64,000 nucleotides of DNA from Bacillus badius NBRC 15713 (GCF_001591605.1 NZ_BCVF01000006.1:85173-149172); one strand, 5' to 3'. Shown: positions 38,546 to 46,433, counted from the stretch's first letter. Notes: generated by a model not told the origin, from the sequence alone. Translations and numbers: made by a program.

Positions 38546-38997
38546 TTACTGAATAATATAAGAGGTGATGTACACGTCAAGCACTTTGCCGTCCTGCATA
38601 ATGTCATTTAACTGATCCTTTAGCTGGCCCGTTAATTGCTCCTTGCCTTTTTCCCTTTTAGATCCTGGGATTTCATTTCGGAAAGCTGTTCAATAATAAT
38701 GTTCTTCGCTTGAAAATCACGCTTGGTCATTTCCTCTTTTGCTTTTTTGCTGTCTGTTTGAATCTTAAAGGAAATGCGAATGTAATCATCCGACGCCAAA
38801 TTAGTTGTCAGCTCTGGAATATCCACTGATGACTCTATCACCTCGTCAATATTTGGCGCTTCTGCTTTACTTTCTTTAGAAGACTTCAAAATGATGATAA
38901 TCGCAGCTGTGCCGATTAATAAGATAACCGTCAGCATCACGATCATAACTGTCAGAAGCTTATTATCACCTTTTCCGGACTTTGCTTCAGTCTCCAT
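38546..38997 (-). CDS. fliL: flagellar basal body protein FliL, frame broken near the C-terminus
   Basis: FliL is a single-pass membrane protein around the stator. The N-terminus has a membrane segment (about residues 15-35) and the periplasmic domain reads normally to [12 protein letters not shown]. In frame 0 translation stops at 38632 after 121 residues. If the ribosome shifts -1 at GGG AAA AAG (38647-38655), or one A is missing from the sequence, the frame continues with [19 protein letters not shown] and ends [10 protein letters not shown] at 38546. That restores a normal FliL tail and about 150 residues. The coordinates given are those of the restored gene. It overlaps swrD by 11 bases. 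Confidence 0.8.
38647..38655 (-). other. A-run at the fliL frame break, possible -1 slippage site
   Basis: On the minus strand the bases GGG AAA AAG in frame 0 are two lysine codons preceded by a G. Slippage by one base back enters exactly the frame that encodes the conserved FliL tail. It may equally be a one-base sequencing or assembly loss in the A-run, or a real mutation. Confidence 0.45.
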
Positions 38998-39208
38998 TTG
39001 TCATCTCTCCCTGTTCCATTTTCCCCAATACATGCACCCGGCGGTAAAATTCCTCTATCCGCTGTATTACTTCCGCTTCATTCTCACGCACCAGGTACTT
39101 CTTCCCGTTGGAAAGCGTAATCGTTGTATCCGGGAAACTTTCAATTGTTTCAATATAAAGGGCATTCAGCGAAAAAGGCTTGCCATTTAATCTCGTTACA
39201 TTAATCAA
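38987..39208 (-). CDS. swrD: SwrD/FlbD family flagellar power protein
   Basis: SwrD (FlbD family) is a small protein needed for full flagellar torque and swarming in B. subtilis. The 73-residue product starts [20 protein letters not shown], typical of the family, with [20 protein letters not shown] and [15 protein letters not shown]. The start must be a TTG, because an in-frame stop lies three codons upstream and no ATG fits. No ribosome binding site lies at normal distance: the nearest (AAGGAGGTG) is about 35 bases away, beyond a strong hairpin and within a short upstream ORF whose stop overlaps this start (TTGA). Confidence 0.9.
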   Translation of the reverse strand: MINVTRLNGKPFSLNALYIETIESFPDTTITLSNGKKYLVRENEAEVIQRIEEFYRRVHVLGKMEQGEMTNGD

Positions 39209-39255
39209 TCGATTTCAGGGCTGAAGCGGCCGCTTCGCCCTGGCACCTCCTTCAT
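39205..39255 (-). CDS. 16-codon upstream ORF overlapping the swrD start
   Basis: An ATG at 39255 with GGGGA seven bases upstream opens a short frame, [16 protein letters not shown], that stops at TGA 39205-39207. This stop overlaps the swrD TTG. The arrangement suggests a leader peptide whose translation opens the hairpin at 39216-39241 and hands ribosomes on to swrD. No homology is recognised. It could also be untranslated sequence. Confidence 0.4.
   Translation of the reverse strand: MKEVPGRSGRFSPEID
39214..39242 (-). promoter_or_regulatory. swrD: strong hairpin between ribosome binding site and start of swrD
   Basis: On the minus strand CAGGGCGAAGC pairs with GCTTC, a bulged A, and GCCCTG around a GGCC loop, an 11-bp stem. 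AAGGAGGTG lies just before it and the swrD TTG about seven bases after it. If the stem forms, the effective spacing between GGAGG and TTG falls to about 10 bases. Confidence 0.55.
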
Positions 39256-39268
39256 TTACAAATCCCCG

Positions 39269-40048
39269 TTAACGCTTCAGATTCACAAGCTCCTGAAGAA
39301 TTTCATCTGACGTTGTAATAATGCGAGTATTCGCTTGGAATCCGCGCTGAGCTACGATCATCTCTGTGAACTCTTCGGACAGATCCACGTTAGACATTTC
39401 GAGTGTACCGGAAACAACCGTTCCTCCGGTTAATGGATTTTGTATATCCCCAGAGTTAGTAGTGGTTCGATACAAGTTTTGCCCTACTTTTTCCAGCCCT
39501 TCTGGATTAGAAAAAGTAGCGATAGCGATCGGGTTTTTTTCAACTCGCTGATCATTGCTATCAACAATAACAATCTTTCCATCTGAACCAACACTAAAGC
39601 TTTTGCTATTTAATGGAATATTAATTTTGTTTCCTGTCGTATCTAAAACGTATAGTCCATCGCTGGTTACAAGGTCTCCGGCTTTGTCAAGGTAAAAGTT
39701 ACCAGCTCTTGTCAGATAACGATTAGTGCCGTCTTGGACAACAAAAAATCCGTCGCCGGCGATCGCTAAGTCAAGAGGACGAGCAGTCGTTTGGGTGCTT
39801 CCCTCAGTGTGAACCGTATCAATCGCTGCCAGAGAAGAGCCTAGTCCAACCTGTTTCGGGTTTGTTCCCCCTCTAGTGGCTGTTGCTGCACTGGCTCCGG
39901 AAATTTGCTGGCTGATCATATCTTTAAAGATGACACGGCCTTTTTTAAATCCATAGGTGTTTACGTTGGCAATGTTGTTACCAATAACATCTAATTTCGT
40001 TTGAAAGCCTTTCATTCCGCTGATTCCTGAGTACATTGAACGTAGCAT
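39269..40048 (-). CDS. flgE: flagellar hook protein FlgE (FlgG-like)
   Basis: This protein of the FlgE/F/G family builds the hook by its position after flgD; B. subtilis literature once called the same gene flgG. The 259-residue product begins MLRSMYSGISGMKGFQTKLD with the family motif DVIGNNIANVNTYGFKK. The central part has LDLAIAGDGFFVVQ and LTRAGNFYLDKAGDL, and the C-terminal helix is MIVAQRGFQANTRIITTSDE. It is short for a hook protein, lacking large D2-D3 domains, as in B. subtilis. An AAAGGGG site precedes the ATG. Confidence 0.93.
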   Translation of the reverse strand: MLRSMYSGISGMKGFQTKLDVIGNNIANVNTYGFKKGRVIFKDMISQQISGASAATATRGGTNPKQVGLGSSLAAIDTVHTEGSTQTTARPLDLAIAGDGFFVVQDGTNRYLTRAGNFYLDKAGDLVTSDGLYVLDTTGNKINIPLNSKSFSVGSDGKIVIVDSNDQRVEKNPIAIATFSNPEGLEKVGQNLYRTTTNSGDIQNPLTGGTVVSGTLEMSNVDLSEEFTEMIVAQRGFQANTRIITTSDEILQELVNLKR

Positions 40049-40050
40049 GA

Positions 40051-40170
40051 TTATTTTCCCCTTTCGAATGAATCTTGCTTTACAAGATTTGATTCGTTCT
40101 TTTCAATGGACTGACCATCTGTCTGCTTCTCAACTTTTATCGGCCGAGAGTGTTTTCGATCGATATGCAC
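40051..40170 (-). CDS. 39-codon ORF between flgD and flgE, unknown
   Basis: A frame opening at GTG 40170 encodes VHIDRKHSRPIKVEKQTDG followed by QSIEKNESNLVKQDSFERGK, and stops two bases before the flgE start. The product is hydrophilic and highly charged, with codon use that looks coding, and the flgE ribosome binding site lies inside its last codons. No good ribosome binding site precedes the GTG. Small 'flagellar operon' proteins occupy this position in some Bacillota; this could be a truncated one. B. subtilis has none here. Confidence 0.3.
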   Translation of the reverse strand: MHIDRKHSRPIKVEKQTDGQSIEKNESNLVKQDSFERGK

Positions 40171-40195
40171 TATGATATTTTACCTAAAAAATTAT

Positions 40196-40831
40196 TTATT
40201 TTTCAACTCTCATTAGGGCAGAAGAACTAATTGTTTCACCATTATCAAGCTGGAGCCAAATAGCGCCGTCCTTCATAGATACAGATTTCACCACTGCTGT
40301 TTGCTCGGCTCCCTCTTTATTCCAAGTCACTTTATGTCCGATTAGGTGGCTGGCGTCAACCAGTGAGTTTCCGCTGCCGGCAGAGCCGCCCTTTACTTCC
40401 GAAATATTGGCCGGGTCTAAAACCGTGCCATCTGCTAATATAAACTGGACGCCGTCTCCCTTAAATTGAATAGAGGTGATTGTGCCAGTTCCCGTTTGAA
40501 CAGCTGATTCTCCGCCCGGTTCAGTGCTCTCCACAATTTTGTGCCAGGTGACTTCCTTGCCGACAAACGAGTTATAGCTGATCATTTGCGACGTGTGCTG
40601 CATTTGCAGAAACTTGTCAAAGGAGGAGGCCATGTTCGTCATTTGCTCTAAGGAAGAAAATGTCGCCATTTGTGCAATAAAATCCTTATCTTCCATCGGG
40701 CTGAGCGGGTCCTGGTTTTGCAGCTGCTTCATTAAAATTTTTAAAAACTCGTCTTTTCCAAGAGAGCTGTTTCCTGTGTTCGGCTTCGGTCTGTTATTTT
40801 CCAAATACAAACTTGGATCGATTTTAGCCAT
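40196..40831 (-). CDS. flgD: flagellar hook assembly scaffold FlgD with duplicated C-terminal module
   Basis: FlgD caps the growing hook. The 211-residue protein has the conserved N-terminal part LGKDEFLKILMKQLQNQDPL and DFIAQMATFSSLEQMTNM. The C-terminal region consists of two similar beta modules, about residues 88-146 (SFVGKEVTW to ISEV) and 161-209 (HLIGHKVTW to LMRV), joined by a Gly/Ser linker. B. subtilis FlgD (about 140 residues) has room for only one such module, so a duplication is likely. It follows fliK by six bases. Confidence 0.93.
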   Translation of the reverse strand: MAKIDPSLYLENNRPKPNTGNSSLGKDEFLKILMKQLQNQDPLSPMEDKDFIAQMATFSSLEQMTNMASSFDKFLQMQHTSQMISYNSFVGKEVTWHKIVESTEPGGESAVQTGTGTITSIQFKGDGVQFILADGTVLDPANISEVKGGSAGSGNSLVDASHLIGHKVTWNKEGAEQTAVVKSVSMKDGAIWLQLDNGETISSSALMRVEK

Positions 40832-40837
40832 AGGCCT

Positions 40838-42169
40838 TTACACCTCCACATTGAGTAATAAGTCCTGAAAATTCTCAGCTGGCTCGTCATCCGTTTCTGT
40901 CGGCTGCGCCATTTGCTGTTGCTGCTGCCGGGATTGCTGCTGTTGCTGGCGATCAAACTTTTGCGGTTCTGCTTGGCTGAATGTCAGCTCAATTTTGTCC
41001 ACATTGATGTTTTGCTGGCCGAAAGCGTGCTTCAGGCTGCTTACATGCTGTTCAAATAATTCCTTCACTGCAGAAGTTGAGGATAAAATCTTGGCTGTCA
41101 TCATGCCGTTTTGCTGCAGCAATTCTATGCGCAGACTGCCAAGCTGCTCCGGATAAAGCCTAATCAGCAGCTTTGTGCCGTTCGGCATTTTGACCAAATT
41201 AGAATTTCCAAGCACTTGTGAAAACTTCTCAATAAATTGCTCCATATTAATAGGCCGCGGATTTGTGTGAACACTTAAGGAAAAGGTTTCAGTACGTCCC
41301 AATTGATGGAAGAATGACGGCATATGTACCGTGCCTTCCTTTCCAGATGGAGCAGTCGGAAGCTTTTGCAGCACTTGTCCGTCTTCTGGTTCAGCCGCTG
41401 GTGCTTGTTTTCCAGTAGAATGCGGCTGCAAAAAGTTTTGAAACGCTCTTTGTATAATCATTGTCCGATTGCTTGTCTGGGGCTGAACCAGCAGTTTATC
41501 GAGCTTATCGGCAATTTCTTTCATAGAGTTTTTGATAGCTGCGTGAAAGGAAAGGTCTTTTGCTATACTATCTGCTTGTTCTCCAAGCAGTTGCAACAGC
41601 TTTCCGGCTGTTAGAACCGTTTGGACCGCCTTTTCATCAAGTGTTGTCCATTTCTCGGCCGGTACAGCAGCCAGCGATTGGACCGCCTGCAGCAAAGCAG
41701 CAAACTCTTCATTCCCGGACAAGACAGGCGGCAGCTGTTCTTCCTGCTGACTTTGACCGCCATCCACTCGTTCCTCCGCTGGCAGAATGGTTTGTTCTGC
41801 ATCTGCCAAATGGGAGATTTGTCCGATTAGCCTTTGGATATTTTCTTGCAGCTGCGCTGTGCTCATTCCTAAAAAAGCAGCAAGCTCCTCAAAGGAAGGA
41901 AATTTGCCATCCGCCATCCATTCCTTAGCAATGGCCCTGATAGCTTCCGGTATATCTGCAATTCCTTCAATGCTCAAGGCTTCAGCTGTTTGTTTTTCAC
42001 TAGTGAGCCTCTCTTGTGCCGGATTAGCCCCACCGCTTTGAACTGATTGGTCGTTTTGCTGTCCTGCAAGAAGCGATTTAAAATCTGCAGCTGAAGCAGC
42101 CGGCTCATTTGCAGAAGGTTGCGCTGTATTCTTTTGAACTGGAAGCGCGTTTACCAATTGCATCATCAT
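40838..42169 (-). CDS. fliK: flagellar hook-length control protein FliK
   Basis: FliK measures hook length and triggers the FlhB specificity switch. The 443-residue protein has a long, weakly conserved, Gln/Glu/Ala-rich N-terminal part. A typical C-terminal domain (about 310-410) has NGTKLLIRLYPEQLGSLRIE and VKELFEQHVSSLKHAFGQQN. It ends in a Gln-rich tract with two runs of five glutamines, then an acidic tail. Three ATGs follow the GGGGG site; the first (42169) is used. It lies between motE and flgD. Confidence 0.93.
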   Translation of the reverse strand: MMMQLVNALPVQKNTAQPSANEPAASAADFKSLLAGQQNDQSVQSGGANPAQERLTSEKQTAEALSIEGIADIPEAIRAIAKEWMADGKFPSFEELAAFLGMSTAQLQENIQRLIGQISHLADAEQTILPAEERVDGGQSQQEEQLPPVLSGNEEFAALLQAVQSLAAVPAEKWTTLDEKAVQTVLTAGKLLQLLGEQADSIAKDLSFHAAIKNSMKEIADKLDKLLVQPQTSNRTMIIQRAFQNFLQPHSTGKQAPAAEPEDGQVLQKLPTAPSGKEGTVHMPSFFHQLGRTETFSLSVHTNPRPINMEQFIEKFSQVLGNSNLVKMPNGTKLLIRLYPEQLGSLRIELLQQNGMMTAKILSSTSAVKELFEQHVSSLKHAFGQQNINVDKIELTFSQAEPQKFDRQQQQQSRQQQQQMAQPTETDDEPAENFQDLLLNVEV

Positions 42170-42210
42170 CTGACACCCCCTTGCTTCTGTAATCATCGGC
42201 CGTCTCTTAT

Positions 42211-42825
42211 TTAAGAAACACCAGAAAGTAGTTTTGTATATTTAGCGGCTTTTTCTGGAGGAAGCTTCTCTAAAATATCCGCTTGTTTTTCTGTACTCAT
42301 TTCTGACAAGATTTTCACCGCTTCATTATCTGATAAATTCACCAGGATGTTCGCAATGTTTTTAGGAGACATAGATTCGTATGTGCTAATTAACTGATTA
42401 TCTTGCTTTTCCTCAGCGACGGCTGCATCATCTGTCTCTTTCAGCTTTTCAAGCTCAATTTCAAGACGATCCTTTTCCGTATACAAATCCTCCATTTTCT
42501 TATCTGATGCCTTTAGATTTTTTTCAAGCTGCTCAATTTTTGCCTCTTTGTTTTTTATTTCTGCTTGTAAGGAAACAATTTTTTCCTTATCCGTCTGGCC
42601 GCCTTTGTCAGCTGACCCGTCGTCGTCTATGAGGCTCGAAACGAAAGGCACATGGCTGCCGATTTCCTTCGCCTTCTCAAATACATTTACACCCGCCACT
42701 GTCATGACGATTAAGGCAACAGTGATTGCGAATAACAATGGAATCACAAGAACAAAAAGAATCCATTGAAATACGCCATATCCTTTTTCTTCTTCTATTT
42801 CCACGAATTCTCTTTTCTTTGCCAA
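42211..42825 (-). CDS. motE: MotE family chaperone (YlxF)
   Basis: This roughly 204-residue protein is the YlxF/MotE type encoded between fliJ and fliK; MotE relatives act as flagellar stator or motor chaperones. It has one membrane segment (about residues 17-45: WILFVLVIPLLFAITVAL), a long coiled coil (about 80-135), and a C-terminal MgtE-N-like segment with MSPKNIANILVNLSDNEAV. The start is uncertain: a TTG at 42825 has AGGTGA five bases upstream; a GTG three codons earlier overlaps that site. Confidence 0.85.
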   Translation of the reverse strand: MAKKREFVEIEEEKGYGVFQWILFVLVIPLLFAITVALIVMTVAGVNVFEKAKEIGSHVPFVSSLIDDDGSADKGGQTDKEKIVSLQAEIKNKEAKIEQLEKNLKASDKKMEDLYTEKDRLEIELEKLKETDDAAVAEEKQDNQLISTYESMSPKNIANILVNLSDNEAVKILSEMSTEKQADILEKLPPEKAAKYTKLLSGVS

Positions 42826-42834
42826 GACTCTCAC

Positions 42835-43278
42835 CTAATTTCCACGGTTCATGAATTGAATGGCTGAGATTTCATCCATTTGCTTATTTTCTTCTTCCAA
42901 CAAGCTTTCTTTAAACCTCTCAAAATCTTTCTCTTTGATTTTTTCGTATTTTTTTACCTCTATGTTTTTTTCTTGAAGCTGCTGCTCATGCCATTGCATT
43001 TTATTGCGGGCATTAATGACTACTTGCTGCTGATAGCTAATGGTTTGCTCAAGGTTGGAAACGAACAGCTGATAGTGCTGAATCTCTTGGATGGAAAAGC
43101 CGCTGACCATCTTGGCTTCCTGAAAGTCAATTAAGGTTTCCTTCTTTTTTAAGAGGGCATATAACTTTTCAGCTGCTTTCTCAAATTGCTTAAGCGATTC
43201 GTTATAAAGGGTTTGCGTTTCTTCCTTTTCACGTTCTCTCAATTGCAAGATCTTTTGGAATTTGTAACTGTATGCCAT
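42835..43278 (-). CDS. fliJ: flagellar export protein FliJ
   Basis: FliJ is the coiled-coil stalk in the FliI ATPase ring that connects to FlhA. The 147-residue protein is almost entirely helical and charged, beginning MAYSYKFQKILQLREREKEE, and has the FliJ pattern of heptads throughout. It follows fliI by two bases. Confidence 0.93.
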   Translation of the reverse strand: MAYSYKFQKILQLREREKEETQTLYNESLKQFEKAAEKLYALLKKKETLIDFQEAKMVSGFSIQEIQHYQLFVSNLEQTISYQQQVVINARNKMQWHEQQLQEKNIEVKKYEKIKEKDFERFKESLLEEENKQMDEISAIQFMNRGN

Positions 43279-43280
43279 CT

Positions 43281-44603
43281 TCAGCCTTCTCTCCCTTGAG
43301 CTAATTGAATAAGAGCCGCTACACTTTCTTCCAAGGAAACTTTTTCATCCGTTCGCTGCTTTAAATAAGAAATGATTTTAGGATAATATTCCATGGCACG
43401 GTCAATGTCAGCAGACGATCCTTTTTTGTAGGCGCCAATATTGATAAGATCCTCTGAATTCAAGTAGGTGCTCATCATCTCTCTTACATGAATCGCCGCC
43501 TGCTTATGTTCTTCAGATGCCAAATGACTCATTAAACGGCTGACGCTTTTTAATACATTGATAGCCGGATACTGTCCTTTATTAGCTAAAGCGCGATCCA
43601 GAACAATATGGCCGTCAAGAATCCCCCGGACTGCATCAGCAATCGGTTCATTCATATCGTCGCCATCGACGAGCACAGTGTAAAACGCGGTAATGGTGCC
43701 GTGTTCATTTGTTCCTGTTCGCTCTAGCAGCTTCGGTAAAATTGCAAATACAGAAGGTGTGTATCCTTTCGTTGCCGGCGGTTCACCAACAGCAAGGCCA
43801 ACCTCGCGCTGAGCCATAGCTACTCGCGTGACAGAATCCATCATTAGCATGACATTTAAACCCTTATCCCGAAAATACTCAGCAATAGCCGTTGCGGTAA
43901 ACGCTCCTTTAATTCTCATTAAAGCGGGCTGGTCCGATGTGGCCGCCACAACGATTGACTTGGAGCGACCTTCCGGGCCAAGGTCACGTTCAATAAACTC
44001 TCTTACTTCTCTCCCGCGCTCTCCAATTAAGGCAATAACATTCAAATCGGCTTCTGTGTTGCGGGCAATCATGCCAAGCAGCGTGCTTTTTCCGACACCG
44101 CTTCCGGCAAAAATCCCAATTCGCTGGCCCTTTCCTACCGTCAGCATACTATCAATTGCACGCACGCCTACTTCAAGCCGGTCATTGATCGGCGGCCGAT
44201 TGAGCGGATTAGGCGGGCTTTGCTCGGTGCCGACAGAAGGCAGTGTTTTTGGAAGAGAGCTTCCATCCATCGGCTCGCCCATTGAATCGACCACTTTTCC
44301 AATAAGGGAAGGACCGACTTTCACAGCCAGCGGATGTCCTAAAGATTCCACCAGGCTGCCGGGAGAGATGTCACTGATGTCACTGTAAGGCATGAGGACA
44401 ACCATCTCATCCTTAAAGCCAATCACTTCCGCATGGATGACTTGGCCGTTAGCCGAGCCGTTCGGGTAAATCACACACACATCGCCGATTGAAGATTCTG
44501 GTCCTTGGGACTCAATCATTAAACCGACAACCCGCTTGATGCGGCCGTAACGTTTATACGTATCAAGACTGCTAATTTTTTGGACAAGCTTGGATAACTT
44601 CAA
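43281..44603 (-). CDS. fliI: flagellum-specific ATPase FliI
   Basis: FliI is the hexameric export ATPase related to the F1 beta subunit. The 440-residue protein has Walker A in GIFAGSGVGKSTLLGMIARN (about 160-180), Walker B in GLNVMLMMDSVTRVAMAQRE, and the family segment LPKLLERTGTNEHGTITAFY. The start is TTG, its codon overlapping the fliH stop (TTGA), with AAGGTGAAG upstream. Confidence 0.97.
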   Translation of the reverse strand: MKLSKLVQKISSLDTYKRYGRIKRVVGLMIESQGPESSIGDVCVIYPNGSANGQVIHAEVIGFKDEMVVLMPYSDISDISPGSLVESLGHPLAVKVGPSLIGKVVDSMGEPMDGSSLPKTLPSVGTEQSPPNPLNRPPINDRLEVGVRAIDSMLTVGKGQRIGIFAGSGVGKSTLLGMIARNTEADLNVIALIGERGREVREFIERDLGPEGRSKSIVVAATSDQPALMRIKGAFTATAIAEYFRDKGLNVMLMMDSVTRVAMAQREVGLAVGEPPATKGYTPSVFAILPKLLERTGTNEHGTITAFYTVLVDGDDMNEPIADAVRGILDGHIVLDRALANKGQYPAINVLKSVSRLMSHLASEEHKQAAIHVREMMSTYLNSEDLINIGAYKKGSSADIDRAMEYYPKIISYLKQRTDEKVSLEESVAALIQLAQGREG

Positions 44604-45379
44604 TTTTCTTCACCTTCAAGAAGTTCAAATAGCTGTTTTCTCAGCTGCTGCAGCTGACTGTCCAGGCCGATTTCGATTCGCCCATGGCTTGTCTCAATGT
44701 AGCAGCCGCCCTCCTCCAGCTTTTCATTCGGGTAAATATAGCAAAGTGTATCAACCGGAAACATGGCGTCAATTTCTTCTTTTTGGCTCACAACTAACGA
44801 ATAATGAGACGGATGAACATGTATTTGTAATTCTTTCTGGTCGGGCATGTCCTTTAAAGCCTGCTTAACGATCGGCAAAAAAGCTTCCTCGTCCTCTTTC
44901 AGCTTCTGGCCAATAATTTTTTCGGCCGACTTAACCGCAATATCTAGAATCAGTTTTTCAGAGCGTTGAACGTTGAGTGCATATTCTTGTTTTGAGCATT
45001 CAACCGTTTCTTTGGCCGTTTCAATCAATGATTTATAGTCGTCATAGCCTGCTTTGTGGCCTTGTTCCTGCCCCGCTTGAAAACCTTCTGCATAAGCCCG
45101 TTCAGTTAGCTCTTGCTTTTCTGTCTCCCAGAATTGCTGATCGCTGACTATTTGTTCCTCTACTTCCCGGCGTCGCTGTTCCGCCTGCTCAATGATTGTG
45201 CGAGCTGCCTCTTTTGCTTCCCGCAACACCCTTTCTCTCTCTTCCTCAAAGTAAAGAGCTTGGGCAGGGGCGGCTTCTTCGCCCAAATCTTGGAGCGGCG
45301 TATGAAATATTTTCACTTTTATTTCTTTATCGGCTGCACCGATACATTCCGTGCGGTAGGATTTAATAATTCTAGACAA
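44600..45379 (-). CDS. fliH: flagellar assembly protein FliH
   Basis: FliH binds and regulates FliI and links it to the C-ring. The roughly 259-residue protein is helical, with a Glu/Arg-rich coiled coil (about 55-105) and a C-terminal V/A-ATPase E-subunit-like domain (KLILDIAVKSAEKIIGQKLK and HGRIEIGLDSQLQQLRKQL). The start is uncertain: the TTG at 45379 lies nine bases after GGGGGAG, whereas the ATG three codons earlier touches that site. It overlaps the end of fliG. Confidence 0.9.
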   Translation of the reverse strand: MSRIIKSYRTECIGAADKEIKVKIFHTPLQDLGEEAAPAQALYFEEERERVLREAKEAARTIIEQAEQRRREVEEQIVSDQQFWETEKQELTERAYAEGFQAGQEQGHKAGYDDYKSLIETAKETVECSKQEYALNVQRSEKLILDIAVKSAEKIIGQKLKEDEEAFLPIVKQALKDMPDQKELQIHVHPSHYSLVVSQKEEIDAMFPVDTLCYIYPNEKLEEGGCYIETSHGRIEIGLDSQLQQLRKQLFELLEGEEN

Positions 45380-46385
45380 TAATGTCATCTCCCCCGCCGC
45401 GGGCGATAATGATTTCACCGGCTTCTTCGAGTCTGCGGATAGTGCTTACGATGCGCGACTGCGCCTCTTCTACATCACGCAGACGCACAGGTCCCATGAA
45501 CTCCATTTCTTCCTTGAAGGTTTCGACCATTCGACTGGACATATTGCGGAAAACAACTTCTTTGACTTCCTCGCTGGAAACCTTTAGCGATAACAGCAAA
45601 TCTTCATTTTCACAGTCACGAATGACACGCTGAATGGAGCGGTTATCCAAGGTCACGATATCTTCAAAGACAAACATCCGCTTTTTAATTTCTTCAGCAA
45701 GTTCAGGGTCTTGAATTTCGAGAGAATCAAGAATTGTCTTTTCAGTTGCACGGTCCACTCCGTTCAGCACTTCTACAACCGCCTCGACTCCGCCTGTTTG
45801 TGTATAGTCCTGAGTTACTGTAGCGCTTAGCTTGCGCTCTAGAATCGCCTCGACTTCGTTAATAATTTCCGGAGAGGTACTGTCCATAATAGCAATTCTT
45901 CTTGCAATATCTGCCTGTACATCCTGAGGCAACTCTGAAAGAATTTGACCAGCCTGCTGCGGATCAAGATAAGAAAGAATGAGAGCAATCGTTTGCGGAT
46001 GTTCATTTTGAATAAAGTTTAAAATCTGGCTTGCTTCCGCTCTGCGTGCAAAATCAAAAGGTCTGACCTGCAAGGAAGAAGTAAGCCGATTGATGATGTT
46101 TTGCGCCTGGTCCTTGCCAAGCGCCTTTTCGAGTACTGTCTTGGCGTAGCCAATTCCACCCTGGGTGATGTAATCTTGGGCAAGAGCAATATTGTGAAAT
46201 TCCTCAAACACTTCCTCTTTTGCCTCTGCATCAACTTTCTTCACTCCTGATATTTCTAACGTCAGACGTTCAATCTCTTCTTCTGACAAGTGCTTGTATA
46301 CAGAAGCCGAAACATCCGGACCGAGAGAAATAAGAAGAACGGCCGCTTTTTGTTTTCCTGTTAGCTTTTTTTCTCTCACAGCCAT
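45372..46385 (-). CDS. fliG: flagellar motor switch protein FliG
   Basis: FliG joins the MS ring to the C-ring and takes torque from the stator. The 337-residue protein starts MAVREKKLTGKQKAAVLLIS. The middle domain has the EHPQ motif (NFIQNEHPQTIALILSYL). The C-terminal torque domain has NRSIQRVIRDCENEDLLLSL and MSSRMVETFKEEMEFMGPVR with the charged helix. Confidence 0.97.
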   Translation of the reverse strand: MAVREKKLTGKQKAAVLLISLGPDVSASVYKHLSEEEIERLTLEISGVKKVDAEAKEEVFEEFHNIALAQDYITQGGIGYAKTVLEKALGKDQAQNIINRLTSSLQVRPFDFARRAEASQILNFIQNEHPQTIALILSYLDPQQAGQILSELPQDVQADIARRIAIMDSTSPEIINEVEAILERKLSATVTQDYTQTGGVEAVVEVLNGVDRATEKTILDSLEIQDPELAEEIKKRMFVFEDIVTLDNRSIQRVIRDCENEDLLLSLKVSSEEVKEVVFRNMSSRMVETFKEEMEFMGPVRLRDVEEAQSRIVSTIRRLEEAGEIIIARGGGDDIIV

Positions 46386-46433
46386 ACTGCATTCCTCCTA
46401 TTCAACACATTATCATTCGCACACAGCTTGCTC

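Noticed and set aside
39223..39236. 14-base perfect palindrome before swrD as a protein-binding operator
   Set aside because: It is fully explained as the inner part of the RNA hairpin with the flanking CAGGGC and GCCCTG arms, so RNA structure is the simpler reading.
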